NCBI GenBank assembly: GCA_012519905.1
Contig: JAAYPG010000145.1
Location: 1 to 45,501, forward strand
Reading direction: 5' to 3'
Origin: Clostridiales bacterium
GTDB taxonomy: Bacteria; Bacillota; Clostridia; Lachnospirales; Lachnospiraceae
Length of the DNA: 45,501 nucleotides
Each line of letters starts with the position of its first letter. The stretch's first letter is position 1. Shown here in pieces: positions 10,865 to 21,252 of this stretch. The notes under the pieces were generated by a model, which ran no database searches, was not told the DNA's origin, and worked only from the letters and a program-made list of their open reading frames with translations. The position numbers and the translations under genes were made by a program.

Positions 10865-11800
10865 CTACTTATTTCTATTTGCAGAAAGCAAGTTATTAGT
10901 CTGTGTCATTATTTCATCTATTATTTCCTTACAGCTTTGCTCCTTGTCTACAATAGCTGCTATCTGGCCTGCCATGATGCTACCATTATCCATATCCCCT
11001 TCTAGTACGGCTCTGGCCAGGGCCCCCGCTCCAAGCTTCTCATATTCCTCCAAAGGGGCCATCGAAAGGTCAAGCTCATTGAAGCGTCTGCTAAGCTTAT
11101 TCTTTATGACCCTGACTGGATGTCCGGTTCGCCTACCTGTAACGACTGTATCTATATCCTTAGCCTTCAAAATCTTACTCTTGTAATTTTCATGTATCGT
11201 ACATTCATATGCAGTAAGAAAACGGGTTCCTATCTGTACTGCATCAGCACCAAGCATAAGAGCCGCTGCCATTCCTCTACCGTCTGCTATACCTCCGGCA
11301 GCTATGACAGGAACATCCACTGCATCAACTATCTGCGGGACCAAAACCATAGTGGTTAACTCTCCCACATGTCCACCAGCCTCTGTACCCTCCGCAATTA
11401 CCGCATCAGCCCCACTTCTTACCATTCTCTTTGCAATTGCTACTGAGGGCACAACAGGTATAACTTTTATATTGTGAGCCTTCCACATATCCATATGTTT
11501 TCCAGGTGTACCTGCTCCGGTAGTAACCACCTTAATACCTTCCTCGCACACCATCTTAGCCATCTCATCAGCATGAGGACTTAATAGCATAATATTAACA
11601 CCAATTGGTTTAGTAGTAATTTTTTTTGCTTTTTGAACCTCACTACGAATCACTTCAACAGGTGCTGTACCTCCTGCTATAATCCCTAGTCCTCCAGCCT
11701 CAGATACGGCTGCTGCCAAGGATGCATTTGCAATCCATGCCATTGCCCCCTGGAATATGGGATATTCTATTCCTAACATCTCACATATTTGTGATTTCAT
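10865..11800 (-). CDS. fabK: enoyl-ACP reductase FabK (FMN-dependent, NMO/2-nitropropane dioxygenase-like)
   Basis: YPIFQGAMAWIANASLAAAVSEAGGLGIIAGG, EAGGHVGELTT, AAGGIADGRGMAAALMLGADAVQIGTRFL; start MKSQICEML chosen by SD. Confidence 0.93.
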   Translation of the reverse strand: MKSQICEMLGIEYPIFQGAMAWIANASLAAAVSEAGGLGIIAGGTAPVEVIRSEVQKAKKITTKPIGVNIMLLSPHADEMAKMVCEEGIKVVTTGAGTPGKHMDMWKAHNIKVIPVVPSVAIAKRMVRSGADAVIAEGTEAGGHVGELTTMVLVPQIVDAVDVPVIAAGGIADGRGMAAALMLGADAVQIGTRFLTAYECTIHENYKSKILKAKDIDTVVTGRRTGHPVRVIKNKLSRRFNELDLSMAPLEEYEKLGAGALARAVLEGDMDNGSIMAGQIAAIVDKEQSCKEIIDEIMTQTNNLLSANRNK

Positions 11801-11847
11801 CGCTCCCACTCCTGTCTATAACCTATCCTATAATCTGTAAAGTCCAA

Positions 11848-12081
11848 CTATGCTTCTTTTCTCTTCTCAAGATAGGCTTCTATATCACCTATTGTATTAA
11901 TGTTCTCCGTATCCTCTGTAGGAATTTCAATACCGAACTCCTCCTCAAGACTCATTATTACTTGGAATAAATCCAGGGAATCCGCACCCAAGTCATCCTT
12001 TAATGAAGTCTCAGGCTTAAGAGCAGCAAGCTCTACTCCTAATTGTTCTGCTACAACCTCTTTTACTTTGTTTAAATCCAT
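11848..12081 (-). CDS. acpP: acyl carrier protein
   Basis: LKDDLGADSLDLFQVIMSLEEEFGIEIP phosphopantetheine site; SD aaggagga places start at MDLNK. Confidence 0.95.
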   Translation of the reverse strand: MDLNKVKEVVAEQLGVELAALKPETSLKDDLGADSLDLFQVIMSLEEEFGIEIPTEDTENINTIGDIEAYLEKRKEA

Positions 12082-12112
12082 GTTTAAATCCTCCTTCATA
12101 TTTTAATATATC

Positions 12113-13141
12113 TTATCTCCACTCTAGCAATATAGAACCACTTGTCATTCCACCACCAAAGCCTACCAAAATCAACCTATCCCCCTGCTTTAATTCACCA
12201 GTAGCTACTAATTCATCTAGTGCTATTCCTATACTTGCCGCAGAGGTGTTACCATAGCGGTCCAGATTCATATAGAACCGTTCAAGAGGTACTTTACAGA
12301 ACTTTGAAGCCTGTTCAATTATTCTTTGGTTGGCTTGATGGGGTATTATATATGCTATATCATCTATTGATAATCCTGCCTTCTTGAGTATATTATTGAT
12401 ATTATCTGTTATAGTTCTGACAGCATATTTAAAGACCTCCTGCCCAATCATTTCTATCTTGGGTAGCCTATATAGATCTTTCTTGGGCATCCCTTGCATC
12501 TCTATCTCCGTTGGCTGAAAATGACTGGGAGACTTAACATATGGGTTTTGCAAGGGTATGGCAGAACAGGTCAAAAGATTACTCTTACTACCATCTGCCT
12601 CAAGCCTAGATGCTAGAAGCACCCCGCCTTTATCAGTTTTAGACATTACTACCGCCCCTGCTCCATCTCCAAACAGCACACAGGATGAACGATCCTCCCA
12701 ATCCAAAATTCTAGATAAGGTTTCAGAACCTATTACCAGGACATTCTCATACATACCACTCTTAATAAATTGCTCAGCTGTTACCATACCATATATCATT
12801 CCGGTACATGCAGCTGTCAAATCAAAGGCCGCTGAATTCACTGCTCCAATTCTCTCCTGTACTATGCATGCACAGGACGGCATAAAGTAATCTGGAGTGA
12901 TTGTTGTACATATGATTAAATCTATATCCTCTGGCTTAAGGCCCGCCTCTACTACAGCTCTTTTTCCTGCCTCATAAGCCAAATCCGAGGTACTTATACC
13001 TGTTGAAACCCTCCTTTCACGAATTCCCGTTCTGGTCCTAATCCATTCATCACTGGTATCAACTAATTCGCTTAAATCATCATTGGTCATTATATGCTCC
13101 GGCAGATATCTACCGGTACCTATGATAGCTACATGGCTCAT
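12113..13141 (-). CDS. fabH: beta-ketoacyl-ACP synthase III
   Basis: 342 aa; IIGTGRYLPEHIMTNDDLSELVDTSDEWIRTRTGIRERR, DLTAACTGMIYG, IIPHQANQRII. Confidence 0.96.
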   Translation of the reverse strand: MSHVAIIGTGRYLPEHIMTNDDLSELVDTSDEWIRTRTGIRERRVSTGISTSDLAYEAGKRAVVEAGLKPEDIDLIICTTITPDYFMPSCACIVQERIGAVNSAAFDLTAACTGMIYGMVTAEQFIKSGMYENVLVIGSETLSRILDWEDRSSCVLFGDGAGAVVMSKTDKGGVLLASRLEADGSKSNLLTCSAIPLQNPYVKSPSHFQPTEIEMQGMPKKDLYRLPKIEMIGQEVFKYAVRTITDNINNILKKAGLSIDDIAYIIPHQANQRIIEQASKFCKVPLERFYMNLDRYGNTSAASIGIALDELVATGELKQGDRLILVGFGGGMTSGSILLEWR

Positions 13142-13156
13142 CTTGGTGCCCTCCTA

Positions 13157-13627
13157 TCAGCTCTTATTACTTTTATTATCTGAAGTCATGTAGATATCCT
13201 TCAGATGTTTATTCAACTTCCGGAGTGCTGAAAGTAATATCTCCTCCTCGTCCTGGTTAAAGTCTTCCATAACTTCCTTTACCATATCCATATGAAACTT
13301 CTCATGAATACGGTAAGCAAGCTTTCCCCTATTTGTGAGACTGACATTTACTATTCTTCGATCAATATCACTTCTGGAACGTTCTACATACCCCTTTTTT
13401 ATTAGCTTATCAATGGCTGTAGTCAAAGTACCCATTGTAATATCCAGCTTTGAGGCTATCTCAGACATGGTCCTTGAACCATATAGCCCAACTGCCTCTA
13501 TAGTATGGATTTCTGTTATAGAAAGATCCTTAAATGCACCACTCTTAATCGAATATTCCTCAATATGGGTTATGTCATCATAGATTTCTACCAGAATTCT
13601 ATTGATCTCTAAAAATTTGTCCTTCAC
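13157..13627 (-). CDS. fabT: MarR family transcriptional regulator, FabT-like
   Basis: 156 aa winged-helix protein (LDITMGTLTTAIDKLIKKGYVERSRSDIDRRIVNVSLT), first gene of the FASII operon; GTG start. Confidence 0.85.
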   Translation of the reverse strand: MKDKFLEINRILVEIYDDITHIEEYSIKSGAFKDLSITEIHTIEAVGLYGSRTMSEIASKLDITMGTLTTAIDKLIKKGYVERSRSDIDRRIVNVSLTNRGKLAYRIHEKFHMDMVKEVMEDFNQDEEEILLSALRKLNKHLKDIYMTSDNKSNKS

Positions 13628-13694
13628 TAAATCACTCCTAATTATTTATCCTAGCTTAACCCTGTAAGTTTTTTATATTTTGTAATTCAAATAG

Positions 13695-13735
13695 TTTGAT
13701 AATCAAAATATATAATATAATATATACTATGTCAA
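13695..13735 (-). promoter_or_regulatory. fab operon promoter with FabT-type operator
   Basis: minus strand TTGACA (13730-13735), 17-bp spacer, TATATT (13707-13712), abutting palindrome TTTGATTATCAAA (13695-13707). Confidence 0.75.
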
Positions 13736-13752
13736 GTTTTATTTTTTGACAA

Positions 13753-13797
13753 TAAAAAAGTTATTTGGTAACCTTCAATCAGTTACTAAATAACTCT
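13753..13797 (-). terminator. terminator of glnN
   Basis: minus strand agttatttagtaac...gttaccaaataact followed by TTTTTTATT. Confidence 0.75.
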
Positions 13798-13807
13798 TTA
13801 TAATTAT

Positions 13808-15916
13808 TTATAATTCATACAAGAGCTCCCCATATGAGGGAACTGGCCACAGCTCCTTATCTACTATGCACTCTAGAGCATCTATAGGCGTACGAAGTGC
13901 TATCATGGCAGGCCTGACCTTCTGATAGAAGAACTCAGCCTTCTCCTCTAATCTAGTCTTTGTTACAGCCTCGCTCACATATCTTTGAAGTATCTCCAAG
14001 GCAGTCTTAGTCTCAGATAATAATCTAGAAGCCTCTTTTAATAAATCCTTTTGTACATAAAGGTCAGCCTCAGGCATAGCATTTCTAACAGAATTAATAG
14101 TTTCAGCAAGAAGCTTGGTGTATTTTATGACAGCCGGGATATACTGAACGCTTGCCATCATAATCATAGTCTTAGCTTCTATGTTGATTGCTTTACAATA
14201 GGAATCATAGAGTACGTCCTTACGGGCATATAGCTCGGATTTTGATAAAACCTTATGCCTCTCGAATAAAGCTATTGCCTTATCTGTAACTAAGGCAGGT
14301 ATTGCCTCCACCATGGATTTTAGATTGGGAAGTCCCCTTCTTTCAGCTTCCTCTACCCATTCCTTTGTGTATCCGTTGCCATTAAATATAATTCGCTTAT
14401 GGTCTCTTATGGTTTTTCTTAATAGCTCATGAACTGCTAGATTAAAATCCTTAGCCTTCTCTAGCTCATCGGCCATATCACATAGCACATCAGCTACTAT
14501 GGTATTTATTACTGTGTTTGCCATCCCCACTGACATAGATGAGCCAACCATTCTAAATTCAAATTTATCTCCTGTAAAGGCAAAGGGCGATGTACGGTTC
14601 CTATCAGCCCCATCCTTAAATAACTCAGGAATTGAGTGGACCCCCATATTTATCCTTGCATAGTCTTCATTTCCTTTGGCTTCACCATTCTCCATTACCT
14701 GATTTAAAAGATCCTCAAGCTGGGAGCCCAAGAAAATTGATATAATCGCAGGAGGAGCCTCATCCTCCCCTAGTCTATGGTCATTCCCCGGATTTACAGC
14801 TGAAACCCTAAGGATATCTCCATAAAGATCTACAGCCTTGATTACAGCTGTTAGGAATAAGAGAAATTGTGTATTCTTATGGGGTGTTTTGCCCTGTTTT
14901 AATAAATTGACCCCTGTATCTGTTAATATAGACCAGTTATTATGCTTACCGGACCCATTAACCCCTGCAAATGGCTTCTCATGGAGTAAACAGGCTAGAT
15001 TATGGCGATTCGCAACTCGCTTCATACACTCCATAACTAACTGATTATGATCAGTTGCAATATTTGCAGTGGTATAAATCGGTGCCAATTCATGCTGTGC
15101 AGGAGCAGCCTCGTTATGCTGAGTCTTTGCAGTCACTCCCATCTTCCACAGCTCTAAATTCAACTCCTTCATAAATGAAGCGACTCGTTCCTTAATACAG
15201 CCAAAATAATGGTCCTCCATCTCCTGGCCCTTAGGTGGCATGGCTCCAAAAAGAGTTCTTCCTGAATATATTAAATCATCACGTTTAAGATATTTAGCCT
15301 TATCTACAAGAAAATACTCTTGCTCAGGCCCTACTGACGGACTTACATGGGTAACTTCAGTATTGCCAAATAACCTAAGTATACGAATTACCTGAGTGTT
15401 TAAAGCCTCCATGGACCTAAGAAGCGGTGTCTTCATATCCAAGGCTTCCCCTGTATAAGAGCAAAATGCAGTTGGAATACATAGGGTTACACCTAAAGCA
15501 TCCTCACGCAAAAAGGCTGGTGATGTACAATCCCAGGCAGTATAGCCTCTGGCCTCAAATGTAGCTCGAAGACCTCCTGATGGGAAAGAAGAAGCGTCGG
15601 GCTCTCCTTTAATAAGCTCCTTACCTGAAAACTCCATAATTATCTTACCATCAGATGTAGGGCTCAAAAAAGAATCATGCTTTTCAGCTGTAATACTTGT
15701 CATTGGCTGAAACCAATGGGTATAATGAGTAGCTCCATGCTCAATAGCCCAATCCTTCATGGCATTAGCTACCACCTCTGCAACACTAGGATCAAGCTCC
15801 TCACCATTCTCAATTGTTTTTCTAAGAGCCAAATAGATTTTCTTTGGCAACTTCTCAATCATTACAGCATCACTAAACACATCAATACCAAAAATATCAG
15901 TTAAACGTTCTGACAT
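13808..15916 (-). CDS. glnN: glutamine synthetase type III
   Basis: about 700 aa; [57 protein letters not shown]; start MSERL preferred. Confidence 0.94.
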   Translation of the reverse strand: MSERLTDIFGIDVFSDAVMIEKLPKKIYLALRKTIENGEELDPSVAEVVANAMKDWAIEHGATHYTHWFQPMTSITAEKHDSFLSPTSDGKIIMEFSGKELIKGEPDASSFPSGGLRATFEARGYTAWDCTSPAFLREDALGVTLCIPTAFCSYTGEALDMKTPLLRSMEALNTQVIRILRLFGNTEVTHVSPSVGPEQEYFLVDKAKYLKRDDLIYSGRTLFGAMPPKGQEMEDHYFGCIKERVASFMKELNLELWKMGVTAKTQHNEAAPAQHELAPIYTTANIATDHNQLVMECMKRVANRHNLACLLHEKPFAGVNGSGKHNNWSILTDTGVNLLKQGKTPHKNTQFLLFLTAVIKAVDLYGDILRVSAVNPGNDHRLGEDEAPPAIISIFLGSQLEDLLNQVMENGEAKGNEDYARINMGVHSIPELFKDGADRNRTSPFAFTGDKFEFRMVGSSMSVGMANTVINTIVADVLCDMADELEKAKDFNLAVHELLRKTIRDHKRIIFNGNGYTKEWVEEAERRGLPNLKSMVEAIPALVTDKAIALFERHKVLSKSELYARKDVLYDSYCKAINIEAKTMIMMASVQYIPAVIKYTKLLAETINSVRNAMPEADLYVQKDLLKEASRLLSETKTALEILQRYVSEAVTKTRLEEKAEFFYQKVRPAMIALRTPIDALECIVDKELWPVPSYGELLYEL

Positions 15917-15961
15917 AAGCCTTCCTCCCACCTTATCCATATAAATCATATACAGGATATT

Positions 15962-16621
15962 TTATTCCAGATACCATTCATCCTTTCCTGTCTCCTCAGC
16001 CGGTCCTTCAGATTCAGGCATGTATTTTTTAAATACCTTTTCTAACATTAGAGAATTAACAAACATGACGGCTGCCGGTGCAATTAAAATAAAAGGAAAA
16101 AAGAAATATATAATAACCACAGCTAATAGGTTAACTATAATCATAGGTATGGTAAAATGTATATGTCTCATTGACATAAAGACCGCTGCCTTAACTAGCT
16201 GCTTTACTGTCATATCAAATCTTGATAGTATAGGGAATACAAACATTGAAAATGCAACCACTAGGAATGTGATACCGATAAAGACACCCATTAGTAAGGA
16301 GCCCTTGGTACTATCCGGTTCTGTCAGTCCATAGGCATAGAATATGTCAAAGCCAAGAATAAAGAATATGATTGTAAGTATAACCCCCACTATAGCTCCG
16401 CGCTTAAAATTCAGCCTAAAGGACTTAAAAAACTCTCTGAACACATAGCCTCTTTCTCTTCGTATAGTCTTTACGACTGTGTAATATAATGCAGTGTTCG
16501 CAGGCCCAATTGTAATTATAGGTATACATATCAATATATAAGCAATACTTACTAGAAGCATATCGCATATTTTAGTTAATACCGTAAAGAGCGGATTGTC
16601 CAAGTTAAAAAAATTACCCAT
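15962..16621 (-). CDS. DUF624 (YesL-like) membrane protein
   Basis: MGNFFNLDNPLFTVLTKICDMLLVSIAYILICIPIITIGPANTALYY, multiple TM segments. Confidence 0.85.
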   Translation of the reverse strand: MGNFFNLDNPLFTVLTKICDMLLVSIAYILICIPIITIGPANTALYYTVVKTIRRERGYVFREFFKSFRLNFKRGAIVGVILTIIFFILGFDIFYAYGLTEPDSTKGSLLMGVFIGITFLVVAFSMFVFPILSRFDMTVKQLVKAAVFMSMRHIHFTIPMIIVNLLAVVIIYFFFPFILIAPAAVMFVNSLMLEKVFKKYMPESEGPAEETGKDEWYLE

Positions 16622-16708
16622 TATTCGTCTCCCTTTTTCTTTTTTATTCAATTTACTATAACACAAATTGTAATTTTATTAAAGAGAAAAATAAATATAT
16701 CAACGAGA

Positions 16709-16740
16709 AATGCCCCTGCAAAGTAGACAGGGGACATTTT
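16709..16740. terminator. probable terminator downstream of rubrerythrin
   Basis: atgcccctg...caggggacat stem; T run is better on the plus side, so orientation is uncertain. Confidence 0.5.
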
Positions 16741-16762
16741 TTAGATGAATTTATTTATAGTA

Positions 16763-17356
16763 TTAGAAGCAATCATCAAGTAGCTGGAAGTAGGCCTGTG
16801 AATGTACGCATGCAGGACAAACATCTGGTGCGCTATCTCCTTCATGGACATAACCACAATTTAGGCATTTCCAAAATACCTTGCCATCCTTTTTAAAGAC
16901 TGTTCCATTTTTGATATTTTCTAAGAGCTTACGAAATCTCTCCTCATGATGCTTTTCAACTGATGCAATAAGCAAGAAGCGTTCTGCAATATCTTCAAAG
17001 CCCTCTTCTTTAGCAATCTTAGCAAAAGCAGGATAATCGACATCAGCCTCCTCATGCTCACCGTCTGCAGCTGATCTTAAATTAGCTTTGGTATCACCAT
17101 ATGCGAAGGGATATGTAGCATTGATATCAACTGGTGCAGGATTCTCGCCATCAAGATATTGTAGAGCCAGTTTCATAAATACCTTTGCATGCTCCTTCTC
17201 ATTCTCTGCGGTCTCCATGAATATGTTTTGTATCTGCTTATAACCTTCTTTACCTGCAACTGAAGCAAAATAGGTATATCTCATTCTAGCCTGAGACTCA
17301 CCCGCAAATGACTTCATAAGATTTTCCAACGTCTTTGTTCCACGCAAATTACCCAT
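16763..17356 (-). CDS. rubrerythrin
   Basis: 197 aa; N-terminal diiron ferritin-like domain (FAGESQARMRYTYFA, ENEKEHAKVF, VEKHHEERF) and C-terminal rubredoxin-like KCLNCGYVHEGDSAPDVCPAC. Confidence 0.95.
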   Translation of the reverse strand: MGNLRGTKTLENLMKSFAGESQARMRYTYFASVAGKEGYKQIQNIFMETAENEKEHAKVFMKLALQYLDGENPAPVDINATYPFAYGDTKANLRSAADGEHEEADVDYPAFAKIAKEEGFEDIAERFLLIASVEKHHEERFRKLLENIKNGTVFKKDGKVFWKCLNCGYVHEGDSAPDVCPACVHSQAYFQLLDDCF

Positions 17357-17500
17357 ATGTTACCTCCTATTTCGTGTGATTTCCCATATATAATACCACA
17401 TGTTATATAATTTTTCCACAGAGCTTTAGCCGAAAGGCGTTCTCTAAGTGGGTTCGAAAGCAAATCAGTGCAGAAATAGCTTGTAGCCTACTTGACTGTA

Positions 17501-18742
17501 TTAGGATAATGAATGTATGAAAAGCCCGCTTCTAAGCTTCGGTTCAAACCATGTAGACTTTGGAGGCATAAGCTTTCCTGCATCCGATACCTCAAATAAC
17601 TCAGTTATGGATGTTGGATACATTGAAAAAGCCACACGCATATCATCAGCTGCCCGCCTTTCAAGTTCCTTAAGCCCTCTTATTCCCCCTATAAAGTCAA
17701 TTCTATCATCAACTCTCGGATCCTTAATACCTAAGATGGGTTCTAGAAGGTAGTTTTGCAAAATAGACACATCTAAGGACTCCACAGGATCATTCACAGC
17801 TCTTAAAGCCTCCTTGGCCCTAAGCTGGTACCAGCATCCATCTAAAAACATTCCATAGGTGGCCTTCTCCTTTGGCATATAGGGTGATTTTCCTTCCTCT
17901 GATACATCAAAATTCACCTTTACCCTATCTATGAACTCCTCCTTGCTTAATCCATTTAAATCCTTAACGGCACGGTTATAGGGTAAAATCATAAGCTGAT
18001 CATGGGGAAATAGGACTGAAAGAAAATAGTTAAATTTCTCATCTCCACTATATCCAGGATTCTCATCCCTTCTTTTTAGCCCTACCTTGACTGCAGAAGC
18101 AGACCTATGATGCCCATCTGCTATATATATTTCCTTCACCTGGGAGAATGCATCCCTTATAGTTGTAACCTTATCAAGGTCCGATATTCTCCACACATGA
18201 TGTCCTATCCCATCAGAAGAAGTAAAGTAATAAAGTGCCTCCTCCTTCTTAGTTTCCTCTATAACTCTATTAATTTCCTTTATGGAACGATATGCAAGAA
18301 AAATTGGTCCTGTCTGAGCATCACAGACATCCACATGGCGTATCCTGTCCTGCTCCTTATCTTCCCTGGTATTCTCATGTTTTTTTATAACATTATTGAG
18401 GTAATCATCTATAGAAGCACAGGCCACAAGCCCGGTCTGGGAACGACCTTCCATTACCAACTCATATACATAATAACATTCTTCCTTGTCTACTACAAAG
18501 TTACCTTCCCGAATCATTTCCTGCAGAAGATCTCTGGCTTTAGCATAAACTTTGTCATCATAGGTATCCACCTCGTCACCAAAGTTTGTCTCAGCTCGAT
18601 CTATTCTCAAAAAGGACAAAGGTTCCCTTTCTATTTCCTTCTTGGCTTCCTCACGATTATATACATCATAGGGCAGCGCCGCTATTCTATGGGCAACTGA
18701 CCTTTCAGGTCTTGTACAGATAAATGGTTTTACTACTGCCAT
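17501..18742 (-). CDS. DUF1015 domain-containing protein
   Basis: about 413 aa; PFICTRPERSVAHRIAALPYDVYNREEA, IADGHHRSASAV; SD aggaggt places start at MAVVKPF. Confidence 0.9.
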   Translation of the reverse strand: MAVVKPFICTRPERSVAHRIAALPYDVYNREEAKKEIEREPLSFLRIDRAETNFGDEVDTYDDKVYAKARDLLQEMIREGNFVVDKEECYYVYELVMEGRSQTGLVACASIDDYLNNVIKKHENTREDKEQDRIRHVDVCDAQTGPIFLAYRSIKEINRVIEETKKEEALYYFTSSDGIGHHVWRISDLDKVTTIRDAFSQVKEIYIADGHHRSASAVKVGLKRRDENPGYSGDEKFNYFLSVLFPHDQLMILPYNRAVKDLNGLSKEEFIDRVKVNFDVSEEGKSPYMPKEKATYGMFLDGCWYQLRAKEALRAVNDPVESLDVSILQNYLLEPILGIKDPRVDDRIDFIGGIRGLKELERRAADDMRVAFSMYPTSITELFEVSDAGKLMPPKSTWFEPKLRSGLFIHSLS

Positions 18743-18784
18743 ATCATTACCTCCTCTTGTCATAAAAACGTTATATATTTTAGT

Positions 18785-18814
18785 ATCATAATAATTGTAT
18801 CATTTATATGTCAA
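18785..18814 (-). promoter_or_regulatory. sigmaA-type promoter for the DUF1015 gene
   Basis: minus strand TTGACA - 18 bp - TATGAT. Confidence 0.55.
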
Positions 18815-18844
18815 CAACTAGATTGTTTCTACCATCTTCTTTAG

Positions 18845-18889
18845 AAAAAAGATGTCCCATAATAATATCATTATGCTGACATCCTTTTT
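18845..18889 (-). terminator. terminator of serA
   Basis: minus strand gatgtcagcataatgatattattatgggacatc followed by TTTTTT. Confidence 0.7.
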
Positions 18890-18905
18890 CACTATATTTT
18901 ATTAA

Positions 18906-20084
18906 TTATTTAACCCTTCTAACATTAAGTACTCCCTCAATCCCCTTAAGCTTTGAAACCACTTCACCATTAACTGGTGTATCTATATCAATAAGTGTAT
19001 AAGCATATTCGCCTCTACTCTTATTGACCATATTTGCGATATTTACATCAAGCTCTGAAAAACTTCCTGTAAATTGTGTAAGCATTTTAGGAATATTTCT
19101 ATGGAGAATTGCGATACGGCCCTCTGTTGTACATATGCCAGCATCACAGTTAGGATAGTTTACAGAATTTTTAATATTTCCGTTCTCCATATAATCCATA
19201 AGCTGCTTAACTGCCATCATTGCACAATTATCCTCAGATTCCTCAGTGGAAGCTCCTAGGTGAGGAATTGCTATAACTCCTTCCATATTAGCAGTCTTAT
19301 CATTGGGGAAGTCTGTAACATATTTTGCTACTTTACCTGACTTTAATGCCTCTTCCATATCGGCATCATTTACCAGAAGATCTCTTGAGAAGTTGAGGAT
19401 TATAACTCCATCCTTCATCTTGGAGATAGCTTCTTTATTAATCATTTGCTTTGTATTACTATCAGGATTATCATCCTCTATTAGAGGAGTGTGTATGGTA
19501 ATATAGTCACAATCCCTATAAATGTCTTCTCTATTCTTTACATGGATAACCCCTCTTGACAGATTCCAGGCACTATCAACAGATATAAATGGATCACAGC
19601 CATATACAGTCATTCCCAAATGTGTTGCGGCATTTGCAACCAATACTCCTATGGCTCCAAGGCCAATTACACCTATCTTCTTGTTTTTTATCTCTTTACC
19701 AGCGAACTGGCTTTTTCCTTTTTCAACAAGCTTGCCTACACCGGTTTCTCCCTTAATAGTCTGAACCCAGTTAACACCACCAATTATATCACGGGAGGCT
19801 AGCATAAGACCTCCTATAACCAGTTCCTTAACTCCATTGGCATTAGCCCCCGGAGTGTTGAATACAACTATTCCTTTTTCAGCACATTTATCTAAGGGTA
19901 TATTATTAACGCCTGCTCCTGCTCTTGCTATAGCCTTTAGGTTATCTGAAAATTCCATATCATGCATGGCTGCACTTCTAACTAAAATCACATCGGCTTC
20001 ATTTACATCATCCGTCTTACTATAAGCATCGGAAAATAAATTCAAGCCTATTGATGCAATCGGATTAAGACAGTTATATTTCAT
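18906..20084 (-). CDS. serA: D-3-phosphoglycerate dehydrogenase with C-terminal ACT-like domain
   Basis: 392 aa; GAGVNNIPLDKCAEKGIVVFNTPGANANGVKELVI, IGVIGLGAIGVLVANAA, IPHLGASTEESEDNCA. Confidence 0.93.
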   Translation of the reverse strand: MKYNCLNPIASIGLNLFSDAYSKTDDVNEADVILVRSAAMHDMEFSDNLKAIARAGAGVNNIPLDKCAEKGIVVFNTPGANANGVKELVIGGLMLASRDIIGGVNWVQTIKGETGVGKLVEKGKSQFAGKEIKNKKIGVIGLGAIGVLVANAATHLGMTVYGCDPFISVDSAWNLSRGVIHVKNREDIYRDCDYITIHTPLIEDDNPDSNTKQMINKEAISKMKDGVIILNFSRDLLVNDADMEEALKSGKVAKYVTDFPNDKTANMEGVIAIPHLGASTEESEDNCAMMAVKQLMDYMENGNIKNSVNYPNCDAGICTTEGRIAILHRNIPKMLTQFTGSFSELDVNIANMVNKSRGEYAYTLIDIDTPVNGEVVSKLKGIEGVLNVRRVK

Positions 20085-20161
20085 CTTGTTTACTCTCCTT
20101 CCCTACACAGGTTAATTCACAAATCTATCACTAATATTCTCACTAGTTATGATAAAACTTC

Positions 20162-21244
20162 TTATAAATTCTCTGCTTCGAATTTTCTCATGAACTTAAC
20201 CAAAGCTTCAACACCCTCATAAGGCATAGCATTATATATGCTGGCCCTCATACCACCTACGCTTCTATGTCCCTTCAGATTCTCCAGGCCTGCTGCCTTA
20301 GCTTCTTTTACAAACTTCGCATCCAGCTCCTCATTACCAGTTACAAAGGGTACATTCATTAATGAACGGTCTTCCTTCACTACAGTTCCTTTAAATAACT
20401 TACTCTCATCTAAGTAGTCATAAAGAAGCTTAGCCTTTATCTCATTCTTTTCCTTCATAGCCTCAAGGCCACCCATGTTCTTAATCCATTTGAACACCTT
20501 TCCACAGATATAGATACCATATGCAGGAGGTGTATTATATAAAGAAGCATTGTCAGCATGAGTCTTGTACTTTAACATGGTAGGTGTTCCTGGTAAGGTA
20601 TCCTCAGTGATTAAGTCTTCTCTAATAATTGCTATAACCACACCTGCAGGTCCTACATTCTTTTGTACTCCACCAAATAAAAGACCATACTTGGTTACAT
20701 CAATCGGTTCTGATAGGATACAAGAGGATATATCAGCTACAAGATCCTTTCCCTTAGTATTTGGTAGACTCTTAAATTTCGTACCATAGATAGTATTATT
20801 CTCGCATATGTATACATAATCAGCATCTTCGGAAATCGGAAGATCCGAGCAATCAGGTATATATGAGAAGGTTTTGTCAGCAGATGAAGCTATTGCATTG
20901 GCCTTTCCATATAAAGCCGCCTCCTGATATGCTTTCTTAGCCCATTGTCCAGTGATTATATAGTCTGCTACCTTATTCTTCATAAGATTCATAGGAACAG
21001 CTGCAAACTGCTGGGATGCCCCTCCCTGAAGGAAGAGAACCTTATAATTATCAGGAATATTCATTAGTTCCCTTAAATCCTTCTCTGCCTCCTGTATAAT
21101 ACCTTCATATACCTTAGATCTGTGGCTCATCTCCATTACAGACATTCCTGAACCCTTATAATCAAGCATTTCTTCTGCTGCTTCCTTGAGTACTTCTACT
21201 GGAAGCATAGCCGGTCCGGCTGAAAAATTATAAATTCTTCCCAT
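20162..21244 (-). CDS. serC: 3-phosphoserine aminotransferase
   Basis: MGRIYNFSAGPAMLPVEVLKEAAEEMLDYKGSGMSVMEMSHRSK, FGGVQKNVGPAGVV; ATG at 21244 preferred over the TTG at 21262, which overlaps the SD. Confidence 0.95.
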   Translation of the reverse strand: MGRIYNFSAGPAMLPVEVLKEAAEEMLDYKGSGMSVMEMSHRSKVYEGIIQEAEKDLRELMNIPDNYKVLFLQGGASQQFAAVPMNLMKNKVADYIITGQWAKKAYQEAALYGKANAIASSADKTFSYIPDCSDLPISEDADYVYICENNTIYGTKFKSLPNTKGKDLVADISSCILSEPIDVTKYGLLFGGVQKNVGPAGVVIAIIREDLITEDTLPGTPTMLKYKTHADNASLYNTPPAYGIYICGKVFKWIKNMGGLEAMKEKNEIKAKLLYDYLDESKLFKGTVVKEDRSLMNVPFVTGNEELDAKFVKEAKAAGLENLKGHRSVGGMRASIYNAMPYEGVEALVKFMRKFEAENL

Positions 21245-21252
21245 TTCAAAAA

